Source: Bordetella parapertussis
GTDB taxonomy: Bacteria; Pseudomonadota; Gammaproteobacteria; Burkholderiales; Burkholderiaceae_C
Direction of reading: 5' to 3'
DNA: 7,176 nucleotides
NCBI GenBank assembly: GCA_945900695.1
Contig: CAMDJU010000139.1
Location: 1-7,176, forward strand
Part shown: piece after piece, positions 1 to 5,376 of the stretch
Position numbering within the stretch: the first letter of the stretch is position 1
How the letters are laid out: each line of letters begins with the position of its first letter
The notes under the pieces: model-generated
What the model was told of the DNA's origin: nothing
What the model saw: the letters and a program-made list of their open reading frames with translations, nothing else
Databases searched by the model: none
Position numbers and translations under genes: made by a program

Positions 1-234
1 GACGTCCATCTGAACGCCGCCAACACCTCACTGCGCTCCAAGTACCGCACTGCCGTCAAAAACGTTGAAAAAGCGGTTTTGGCTGGCGACAAGACCAAGG
101 CCACCGAGCTGTTTGCCAAAATGCAAACCGTGGTGGACTCTGTGTCCGACAAAGGTATTTTTCACAAAAACAAGGCAGCTCGTGACAAGAGCCGCCTGAG
201 CGCCAAGGTCAAAACCTTGGCCATCGCGGCCTGA
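1..234 (+). CDS. rpsT: 30S ribosomal protein S20, 3' part
   Basis: Ribosomal protein S20 binds 16S rRNA directly and helps early assembly of the small ribosomal subunit. The window opens in frame inside the gene. The 77 visible residues run from [20 protein letters not shown], through an internal [15 protein letters not shown] helix, to the highly conserved [20 protein letters not shown] tail, and end at a TGA stop. This lysine- and arginine-rich alpha-helical sequence is diagnostic for S20. Betaproteobacterial S20 is about 100 residues, so roughly 23-25 N-terminal residues and the start codon lie before the window. The gene is convergent with the DUF3579 gene and ends about 70 bases before a strong intrinsic terminator. 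Its stop codon lies inside the first arm of a set of hairpins described separately. The coding part shows no damage. Confidence 0.97.
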   Translation, partial: DVHLNAANTSLRSKYRTAVKNVEKAVLAGDKTKATELFAKMQTVVDSVSDKGIFHKNKAARDKSRLSAKVKTLAIAA

Positions 235-271
235 ACATCAGGCCCACCAGCCCGGCCTGACTCGTTAGGCC
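228..271 (+). other. Interchangeable hairpin arms in the rpsT 3' UTR
   Basis: Four related 7-base arms alternate over 44 bases: GGCCTGA (228-234, containing the rpsT stop), TCAGGCC (238-244), GGCCTGA (254-260) and TTAGGCC (265-271). Arms 1 and 2 can form a perfect 7-bp hairpin with loop ACA. Arms 3 and 4 can form a 7-bp hairpin with one G-U pair and loop CTCG. Alternatively, arms 2 and 3 can pair perfectly across a 9-base loop, which excludes both of the others. The arms are seen directly; any role in mRNA decay, processing or termination is inference. Confidence 0.5.
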
Positions 272-303
272 GCCGTTTGTAACGGGTGCGCTGTCAGCAA
301 AGC

Positions 304-330
304 AAAAAGCCGTCGCAAGACGGCTTTTTT
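304..330. terminator. Bidirectional intrinsic terminator between rpsT and the DUF3579 gene
   Basis: A perfect GC-rich 6-bp stem, GCCGTC (309-314) with GACGGC (319-324), closes a GCAA tetraloop of the stable GNRA class. Five A's (304-308) precede it and six T's (325-330) follow. The A and T tracts extend the stem and give each strand a U-tract in its RNA. It can therefore end rpsT transcripts on + and the convergent DUF3579 transcript on -, whose stop codon is only 4 bases away. Confidence 0.93.
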
Positions 331-334
331 GTTG

Positions 335-640
335 TCATGGCACCAAAGCCCCTTTGACCACCTGCAACTGGTTGTCACGGGCAAAGTTCAGCACAAAGTC
401 CCAGGCCATGACTTCTGCATCGCGCAAATCCACATGAACAATGACACATTTTTGCCCCGCGTCGTTGGTGGTGGGCACGCACCAGGGTGAATAACTCAGG
501 TGGTCTCCAGGGATAACGCCGCCAGGCCGAAATGAGGACATGACACCCGCCAAACGCTCGGCCCAATCGCTGGGCCTGAAGGTTTGGCCGCCAACGGTCA
601 TGCCCAGGATCCAAACTTCGTGCGCAGAGGGAGATGACAT
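335..640 (-). CDS. DUF3579 domain protein
   Basis: This is a 101-residue protein of unknown function that matches the DUF3579 family as I remember it, a small family found mainly in betaproteobacteria. The most recognisable block is FRPSDWAERLAGVMSSFRPG (about residues 21-40). It is followed by a conserved HLSYSPW segment (47-53) and a C-terminal MAWDFVLNFARDNQL block (78-92). There is no signal peptide, transmembrane segment or known catalytic motif, so it is probably a soluble cytoplasmic single-domain protein. The ATG gives the expected short N-terminus before the conserved ILG segment, but no good Shine-Dalgarno precedes it. The gene is divergent from argD across 210 bases and convergent with rpsT. 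As I recall, related genomes often keep it beside the arginine genes, which hints at a link to that pathway, but nothing in the sequence proves one. Family assignment is firm; function is unknown. Confidence 0.88.
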   Translation of the reverse strand: MSSPSAHEVWILGMTVGGQTFRPSDWAERLAGVMSSFRPGGVIPGDHLSYSPWCVPTTNDAGQKCVIVHVDLRDAEVMAWDFVLNFARDNQLQVVKGALVP

Positions 641-688
641 GGTGGGAGTGGGTAATTGGGGCGCACAAAAACTTTCGCCCCTGAGTTG

Positions 689-721
689 ATTCTATCGATG
701 CGCCTTGTTGGAGCCTGACAA
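689..721 (-). promoter_or_regulatory. Possible promoter of the DUF3579 gene
   Basis: On the - strand, TAGAAT (694 down to 689) matches the sigma-70 -10 consensus at five of six bases and lies about 50 bases upstream of the start codon. TTGTCA (721 down to 716) matches the -35 consensus at five of six. The spacer between them is 21 bases, longer than the usual 16-18, so the two may not work as a pair. The call is weak. Confidence 0.22.
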
Positions 722-765
722 TGCCGCACCTGCAAGCCCACCGACACGCGCTTGCAACGATGGCC

Positions 766-794
766 ATGAAGCCGTCATTCACTGGCCCTAAAAT
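766..794 (+). promoter_or_regulatory. Possible argD-argF promoter
   Basis: TAAAAT at 789-794 is a good sigma-70 -10 element, five of six bases, and would start a leader of about 50 bases before the argD start codon. Seventeen bases upstream, ATGAAG (766-771) is a poor -35 match. The position is sensible for the only operon reading right from here, but the -35 is weak and no start site can be proven from sequence. Confidence 0.35.
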
Positions 795-850
795 CTGCTC
801 CCCGCGGTTCAACCCTTGAAACGCCTTGCCCCACTGTCCAAGGACACGAC

Positions 851-2062
851 ATGACCACGCCCGCTGCGCCCAGCTCTCCCCACACCATGAACACCTACGG
901 GCGCTTGCCCATGGCGGTTTCTCATGGGCAAGGTGTCCGCGTTTGGGACACCGCTGGCAAATGCTATTTGGACGCTTTGGCCGGCATTGCCGTCAACACC
1001 TTGGGCCATGGGCACCCCAAATTGGTGCCGGCCTTGCAGGACCAAGTGGCCAAAATGATGCACTCATGCAACTACTATCACATCCCAGATCAAGAAAACC
1101 TGGCACGCAAATTGGTTGAAATGTCCGGCATGGAAAATGTCTTTTTCTGCAATTCGGGCTTGGAGGCCAATGAAGCGGCCATCAAATTGGCGCGCAAGTT
1201 CGGCCATGATCAGGGCATTGATTTGCCCCAGATCGTGGTTTATGACAAGGCTTTTCATGGCCGCTCCATTGCCACCCTCAGCGCCACGGGCAACGAAAAG
1301 ATACAAAAAGGCTTTGGCCCCATGGTGGACGGCTTTATCCGGGTAGCGCTCAACGACATCGACGCCTTGAACAAGGCCACCGCCAACCGCAAAGATGTGG
1401 TCGCCGTGTTTTTCGAGACCATCCAAGGCGAAGGCGGCGTCAACCCGGCGCGCGTCGAATACTTGCAAGCCGTGCGCCGATTGTGTGACGAACGCGGTTG
1501 GCTGCTGATGATCGACGAAGTTCAGTGCGGCATGGGCCGCACCGGCAAATGGTTTGCCCACCAATGGGCAGGCATCGTGCCCGATGTGATGCCCCTGGCG
1601 AAAGGTTTGGCCTCAGGCGTTCCCATCGGTGCGGTGGTCGCAGGTCCCAAGGCCGCGCATATTTTTCAGCCCGGTAACCACGGCACCACTTTTGGTGGCA
1701 ACCCCTTGGCCATGCGTGCGGGGGTGGAGACCATCCGCATCATGGAAGAGGATGGCTTGTTAGACCATGCCGCCAAAGTGGGGGCGCACCTGCACGCAGC
1801 TTTGGTGCGCGACATCGGCTCACTGCCGGGCGTGACTGACATTCGCGGTCAGGGCTTGATGATCGGTATTGAACTCGCCAGACCTTGTGGCGGATTGATG
1901 CAGCGCGCCTTGGACGCAGGTTTGCTCATCAGTGTGACGGCCGACAAGGTGATCCGTTTGGTGCCCCCGCTCATCATCACCGCGCACGAGGCGGATGAAG
2001 TGGTGTCTTTGTTGGCCCCATTGGTGCGCCAATGGTTGGCCGAAACCGCGCCGGCGGCTTGA
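851..2062 (+). CDS. argD: Acetylornithine aminotransferase
   Basis: ArgD is a cytoplasmic PLP-dependent class III aminotransferase. It converts N-acetylglutamate semialdehyde plus glutamate to N-acetylornithine and 2-oxoglutarate in arginine synthesis; in many proteobacteria it also serves the succinyl-diaminopimelate step of lysine synthesis. The 403-residue length is normal. Visible landmarks are NSGLEANEAAIKLAR (101-115) at the cofactor phosphate site, AFHGRS (134-139), IDEVQCGMGRTG (221-232) with D222 expected to hold the pyridine nitrogen, K251 in LAKGLASG as the Schiff-base lysine, and HGTTFGGNP (277-285). The ATG is preceded by AAGGA at 840-844, a well-spaced Shine-Dalgarno. A second ATG at 887 is possible, but the homologous N-terminus MNTYGRLP is normally preceded by a short extension like this one. 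argF follows after 7 bases. Two neat inverted repeats lie early in the gene at 907-952. Confidence 0.97.
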   Translation: MTTPAAPSSPHTMNTYGRLPMAVSHGQGVRVWDTAGKCYLDALAGIAVNTLGHGHPKLVPALQDQVAKMMHSCNYYHIPDQENLARKLVEMSGMENVFFCNSGLEANEAAIKLARKFGHDQGIDLPQIVVYDKAFHGRSIATLSATGNEKIQKGFGPMVDGFIRVALNDIDALNKATANRKDVVAVFFETIQGEGGVNPARVEYLQAVRRLCDERGWLLMIDEVQCGMGRTGKWFAHQWAGIVPDVMPLAKGLASGVPIGAVVAGPKAAHIFQPGNHGTTFGGNPLAMRAGVETIRIMEEDGLLDHAAKVGAHLHAALVRDIGSLPGVTDIRGQGLMIGIELARPCGGLMQRALDAGLLISVTADKVIRLVPPLIITAHEADEVVSLLAPLVRQWLAETAPAA

Positions 2063-2064
2063 GG
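2061..2064 (+). promoter_or_regulatory. argF ribosome binding site overlapping the argD stop
   Basis: GAGG at 2061-2064 shares its first two bases with the argD TGA stop and stands 5 bases before the argF ATG at 2070. It settles the argF start against an in-frame ATG at 1995, which lies inside argD and would add 25 residues absent from the family. Ribosomes finishing argD would be placed directly on this site, which suggests translational coupling. Confidence 0.7.
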
Positions 2065-2069
2065 CGGTC

Positions 2070-2984
2070 ATGCGTCACTTTTTACAATTCAATGACCTGA
2101 GCGCTGCCGAATGCGCTTATGTTTTCGAGCGTGCGGCCTGGATCAAGAAAAAGTTCAAGGCTTACGAAAAGCACCATTCTTTGGTGGACCGCACCTTGGC
2201 CATGATTTTCGAAAAGGCCTCGACCCGCACCCGGGTCAGCTTTGAAGCCGGCATGTACCAACTCGGTGGTTCTGTGGTGCACCTGACCACAGGCGACAGC
2301 CAACTCGGTCGTGCCGAACCCATCGAAGACAGTGCCAAAGTGATCAGCCGCATGGTGGATCTGGTGATGATTCGCACCTACGAGCAAAGCAAACTCGAGC
2401 GCTTCGCCGCCAATTCACGCGTGCCGGTGATCAATGGCCTGACCAACGAATTTCATCCCTGTCAAATTTTGGCCGACATCTTCACCTACATCGAACACCG
2501 TGGCAGCATCCGGGGCAAAACCGTGGCTTGGGTGGGTGACGGCAACAACATGGCCAACACCTGGTTGCAAGCGGCCGATCTGCTGGGATTCAAAGTCCAT
2601 GTCAGCACCCCCAGTGGCTATGAGATTGACCAATCTGTGGCGGGCCTGCGCCGGCCTGAGAGTTACCAGGTGTTTAAAAACCCGCAGGACGCCTGCCACC
2701 AGGCTGATTTGGTCACCACCGATGTCTGGACCAGCATGGGTTTTGAGGCCGAAAACGAGGTGCGCAAAAAAGCCTTTGCGCTGTGGTGTGTGGATGCCGA
2801 GATGATGTCTGCTGCTCGGCCAGACGCCTTGTTCATGCACTGCTTACCAGCACACCGTGGCGAGGAAGTCAGTGCCGATGTGATTGACGGCAACCAGTCG
2901 GTCGTTTGGGAAGAGGCGGAGAACCGACTGCACGTGCAAAAAGCCTTGATGGAATGGCTGTTGCTGGGCGCCCAGACTTCTTAA
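2070..2984 (+). CDS. argF: Ornithine carbamoyltransferase, anabolic
   Basis: This enzyme joins carbamoyl phosphate and ornithine to make citrulline and phosphate, the sixth step of arginine synthesis, in the cytoplasm. It normally works as a trimer. All family signatures are present: STRTR (51-55) for carbamoyl phosphate, HPCQ (129-132), DVWTSMG (218-224) with the SMG loop that closes on ornithine, and HCLP (257-260) with the ornithine-contacting cysteine. The length of 304 residues fits the short anabolic ArgF form rather than the catabolic ArcB form of about 335 residues, and no arcA or arcC lies nearby. It forms an operon with argD and is probably translationally coupled to it. The next gene downstream, on -, converges with only 50 bases between the stops, and I see no intrinsic terminator in that gap. 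argG, which often follows argF in Burkholderiales, is not here. Confidence 0.97.
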   Translation: MRHFLQFNDLSAAECAYVFERAAWIKKKFKAYEKHHSLVDRTLAMIFEKASTRTRVSFEAGMYQLGGSVVHLTTGDSQLGRAEPIEDSAKVISRMVDLVMIRTYEQSKLERFAANSRVPVINGLTNEFHPCQILADIFTYIEHRGSIRGKTVAWVGDGNNMANTWLQAADLLGFKVHVSTPSGYEIDQSVAGLRRPESYQVFKNPQDACHQADLVTTDVWTSMGFEAENEVRKKAFALWCVDAEMMSAARPDALFMHCLPAHRGEEVSADVIDGNQSVVWEEAENRLHVQKALMEWLLLGAQTS

Positions 2985-3034
2985 CTGCGTGCCACCGACA
3001 AGGCGCCGATCCTGCCAGCCTGAGCCTCAGGGTG

Positions 3035-4222
3035 TCACAACGTGGGCATGGGCCCACCACCATATAACCACGCGGGGTCCATCAAATGCGGGCCCCAGGT
3101 CTGCAAAGCCAGGTTTCGCCCCCACCGCATCAAGCCCGTGCTGTGAAAGATGCGGCCATTGCGGCGCGACCGCTGTTGCACTTGGGCCACCCGCTGCCAG
3201 CGGCTGTGGGCCATGGCGTGCCAGGCCGCTGCCACGCTGGCGCCGGACGGGCCTAGCAACGCCGCTTGCAGAGCAGCCGCGTCTTCGATCGCCATGCCTG
3301 CACCCTGGGCCAAATAAGGCCGCATCGGGTGGGCTGCATCGCCGATCACAGCCACCCGGCCCAGAGCCATTTCGCTGGCGGATGCCAAAGGTTTGCGATC
3401 GGCCAGCACCCAATAGCGCCATTCAGACACCGCCCCCACCAAATCGCGCAGAGCGGCACAACTGCTGGCGACGGCCAGCTGGGCCCAGGCCGCATCGCCC
3501 ATCGAACTCCACCCCTCGGACAACGCCTCAGCTTGATGGATGATCAACACCAGGTTGAGCCATTGCCCACCCCGCACCGGGTAATGCACCAAGTGAAAAT
3601 CTTCGCCCATCCAAACCTGCACATCGCTGCTGCGCCATGCGACGGGCACATCGGCCATGGGCAGCAAGGCACGCAAGGCGATATGGCCCGTGGGCGTGGC
3701 CGCCCCTTCCCCCAACACATGGCGGCGCAAGGTGCTGCCAATGCCGTCGGCAAGCACCAAACCGTCTGCGTGCCAACTTTGGCCCGCTTCACTGCGCACC
3801 CAAACATGCTTCGCCGTTTGGCCCACCGACTGCAAGCCTTGACCCCAATGCCAACGCACACCCAGCTCGCGCTCAGCCGCTTGCCACAAAAGGGTCTGCA
3901 AATCGGCGCGGTGGATGCACACATGGGGGGCGCCATAACGCTGGGCCCCTGCTGACAGCACCACCTGTCCCATCACACGCCCATGACGGGCATCGCGGGC
4001 GCACAAGTGATTGGGGAAAGCCGCCACGGCATTCAACGCATCTTGCAAACCCCAAGCACGCAAAATGCGGGTGACATTGGGGCCGAGTTGAATGCCCGCG
4101 CCCTCAGTGGTCAAGGCGGCCGCACGCTCCACCACATCCACGCGGGCGCCTGCGCGTGACAAGGCCAGGGCAGTGGCCAAACCGGCAATTCCGGCACCAG
4201 AAATCAACAAAGTGTGCGACAT
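3035..4222 (-). CDS. FAD-dependent monooxygenase, group A (salicylate/3-hydroxybenzoate hydroxylase type)
   Basis: This is a 395-residue single-component flavoprotein hydroxylase. Family members use NAD(P)H and O2 to hydroxylate aromatic or related rings. The Rossmann motif GAGIAG (9-14) at the very N-terminus binds FAD, with E32 at the end of the second strand expected to hold the ribose. GAGIQLGPN (41-49) and HRADL (104-108) are typical of the salicylate-hydroxylase-like subgroup. The DG motif (D159, G160, S163, R166) and the GD motif GDAAHP (294-299), continuing into LAQGAGMAIEDA (304-315), complete the fold. There is no signal peptide, so it is cytoplasmic. The start gives a textbook N-terminus, though no Shine-Dalgarno precedes it. 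Substrate cannot be inferred: aromatic degradation is most likely, and ubiquinone-type or secondary-metabolite hydroxylation is possible. It is divergent from the Bug-family gene, sharing a 119-base upstream region. Confidence 0.9.
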   Translation of the reverse strand: MSHTLLISGAGIAGLATALALSRAGARVDVVERAAALTTEGAGIQLGPNVTRILRAWGLQDALNAVAAFPNHLCARDARHGRVMGQVVLSAGAQRYGAPHVCIHRADLQTLLWQAAERELGVRWHWGQGLQSVGQTAKHVWVRSEAGQSWHADGLVLADGIGSTLRRHVLGEGAATPTGHIALRALLPMADVPVAWRSSDVQVWMGEDFHLVHYPVRGGQWLNLVLIIHQAEALSEGWSSMGDAAWAQLAVASSCAALRDLVGAVSEWRYWVLADRKPLASASEMALGRVAVIGDAAHPMRPYLAQGAGMAIEDAAALQAALLGPSGASVAAAWHAMAHSRWQRVAQVQQRSRRNGRIFHSTGLMRWGRNLALQTWGPHLMDPAWLYGGGPMPTL

Positions 4223-4341
4223 GGCGCCGATTGTCAGCCATCACGTGCGGGCAGGCACAAGCCGACCTGCGCCAGCTGGCCGACCCAATTGACGCAGGCC
4301 TTATGATGACTTTTTCGTCCATATTCCTGAGGGAGAAAACC
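4223..4341. promoter_or_regulatory. Shared divergent control region with a 10-base palindrome
   Basis: These 119 bases separate the start codons of the monooxygenase (-) and Bug protein (+) genes. The region holds a perfect palindrome GCCAGCTGGC (4271-4280), a CACGTG palindrome (4242-4247), and a GCAGG/CCTGC inverted pair (4251-4255 and 4266-4270). TATGAT at 4302-4307 is a good -10 candidate for the Bug gene, 34 bases before its start codon, but no acceptable -35 lies at the right distance. No regulator gene adjoins the region. Operator function is inference. Confidence 0.35.
4330..4335 (+). promoter_or_regulatory. Ribosome binding site of the Bug-family gene
   Basis: AGGGAG at 4330-4335 stands 6 bases before the ATG at 4342, an excellent Shine-Dalgarno. 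It decides the start: the reading frame stays open upstream to an ATG at 4156, but that would overlap the divergent monooxygenase gene and bury the signal peptide 62 residues inside the protein. Confidence 0.85.
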
Positions 4342-5313
4342 ATGAAACGCAGATCCCTGGTGCAAGCCGCGGGTGCCACCGCACTGCTCCCCTTGGCCAC
4401 GCTGGCCCAAGACAAATACCCATCCAAAACCATCATCTGGGTCTGCCCGTATGCGGCCGGCGGCAATGCCGACAGCCGCTCGCGACAAGTGGCCAAGGTG
4501 ATGAGCCACTTGCTGGGCCAACCCATCATCATCGAAAACAAGGCCGGGGCCGGTGGCAACATTGGTACCGAAATCATTGCCCGTGCACGCCCGGACGGGT
4601 ACACGGTGGGCATGGGCAATTTCGCACCCCTGGCGGTCAACCATGCTTTGTTTAAAAAATTGAACTTCGACCCCTTGAACGACATCCTGCCCATCGCCTT
4701 GATTGAAAAAGGCCCACTTATTTTGATGGTGCGCAACGATTCCCCTTTCAAAACGGTGGCAGATGTGGTGACGGCGGCCAAAGCTGCCCCCGGCAAATAC
4801 AGCTATGCATCAGGCGGCATAGGCGGCTCCCATCATTTGAGCGGGGCCTTGTTTGAGCACACCGCTGGCATCGACATGATTCACGCCCCCTACAAAAGCG
4901 GCGCTGCTGGCGCTGGCGACTTGATGGGCGGTCAAGTCGACATGATGTTCGAGCAAATGTATTCGGCCATGCCCGCCATCAAAAGCGGCCGCCTGCGTGC
5001 TTTGGCCATCACCAGCCGGGTCCGATCTCCCTTGTTGCCGCAAATTGCCACCATGACGGAATTGGGCTTCCCTGCTGTGGAGGTGCAAAACTGGCAGGGC
5101 ATGGTGGGCCCCAAGGGCATGAGTGCCGATGTCATCAAGATACTCAATGCCGCTTGCAACCAAGCCCTGCAAAACGCCGAGGTGCGTGAAAAAATTCTCA
5201 GCCAAGGCAATGAAGTGGGTGGCGGTGCGCCCGAGTTGTTCGCAGCCCTCATTCGCGCCGAATCACCACGGTGGGGCAAAGTGGTGCGCGACGCGAGAAT
5301 CGAACCCGAATAA
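4342..5313 (+). CDS. Bug-family (TctC) tripartite tricarboxylate transporter substrate-binding protein
   Basis: This is a 323-residue periplasmic solute-binding protein. Bug proteins capture small carboxylates or similar solutes, and some deliver them to a TctA/TctB membrane permease. The N-terminus (MKRRSLVQ, then an alanine/leucine-rich stretch, likely cleaved after A22 or Q23) is an export signal with a twin-arginine look. The mature part shows the two ligand-binding loops: PYAAGGNAD (36-44), then ENKAGAGGNIGT (65-76) followed by PDGYT (84-88). The later conserved segments are ASGGIGG (157-163), PYKSG (183-187) and GQVDMMF (197-203). No tctA or tctB gene is in the window, so it is an orphan binding protein, as is common in this order, where dozens of paralogues share few permeases. 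It has its own Shine-Dalgarno and a strong terminator right after the stop. The ligand is unknown; the divergent ring-hydroxylase-type gene makes an aromatic or cyclic acid a reasonable guess only. Confidence 0.93.
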   Translation: MKRRSLVQAAGATALLPLATLAQDKYPSKTIIWVCPYAAGGNADSRSRQVAKVMSHLLGQPIIIENKAGAGGNIGTEIIARARPDGYTVGMGNFAPLAVNHALFKKLNFDPLNDILPIALIEKGPLILMVRNDSPFKTVADVVTAAKAAPGKYSYASGGIGGSHHLSGALFEHTAGIDMIHAPYKSGAAGAGDLMGGQVDMMFEQMYSAMPAIKSGRLRALAITSRVRSPLLPQIATMTELGFPAVEVQNWQGMVGPKGMSADVIKILNAACNQALQNAEVREKILSQGNEVGGGAPELFAALIRAESPRWGKVVRDARIEPE

Positions 5314-5314
5314 A

Positions 5315-5347
5315 AAAACCTGCAACCCTTATCGGGTTGCAGGTTTT
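5315..5347. terminator. Bidirectional intrinsic terminator between the Bug gene and acnB
   Basis: A perfect 10-bp stem, CCTGCAACCC (5319-5328) with GGGTTGCAGG (5334-5343), carries the loop TTATC. Four A's before it and four T's after it can extend the stem to 14 bp and provide a U-tract in either direction. It begins one base after the Bug-family stop codon and lies 29 bases beyond the acnB stop codon, so it can end both convergent transcripts. Confidence 0.92.
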
Positions 5348-5376
5348 CAGCCAGTCGAGAACTCTGCGCTTGGATG

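Larger units (their letters stand above)
641..850. other. Divergent intergenic region, DUF3579 gene and argD
   Basis: These 210 bases carry no supportable gene. They must hold the leader of argD and probably the promoters of both divergent genes, listed separately. I looked for an ArgR-type operator (imperfect palindromes of the TGNAT-N6-ATNCA kind) and did not find a convincing one. Apart from the short ATCGAT palindrome at 694-699 there is no strong inverted repeat. Confidence 0.6.

Noticed and set aside
375..812. A 145-codon - frame overlapping the DUF3579 gene and its upstream region
   Set aside because: The overlapping DUF3579 frame has conserved family blocks; this frame is cysteine- and histidine-rich without any family match.
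3042..3057. Hairpin GTGGGC-ATGG-GCCCAC as an argF terminator
   Set aside because: It has no T-tract on either side and lies within the last codons of the monooxygenase, where it encodes part of its GGGPMPTL tail.
2989..3955. Long + frames (2989-3543 and 3266-3955) opposite the monooxygenase
   Set aside because: The - strand frame has the complete set of FAD motifs. The + frames give low-complexity proline, arginine and histidine translations and no recognisable domain.
4104..4796. A 230-codon - frame opposite the Bug-family gene
   Set aside because: It is the reverse-complement shadow of a recognised gene, crosses the divergent promoter region, and has no motif.
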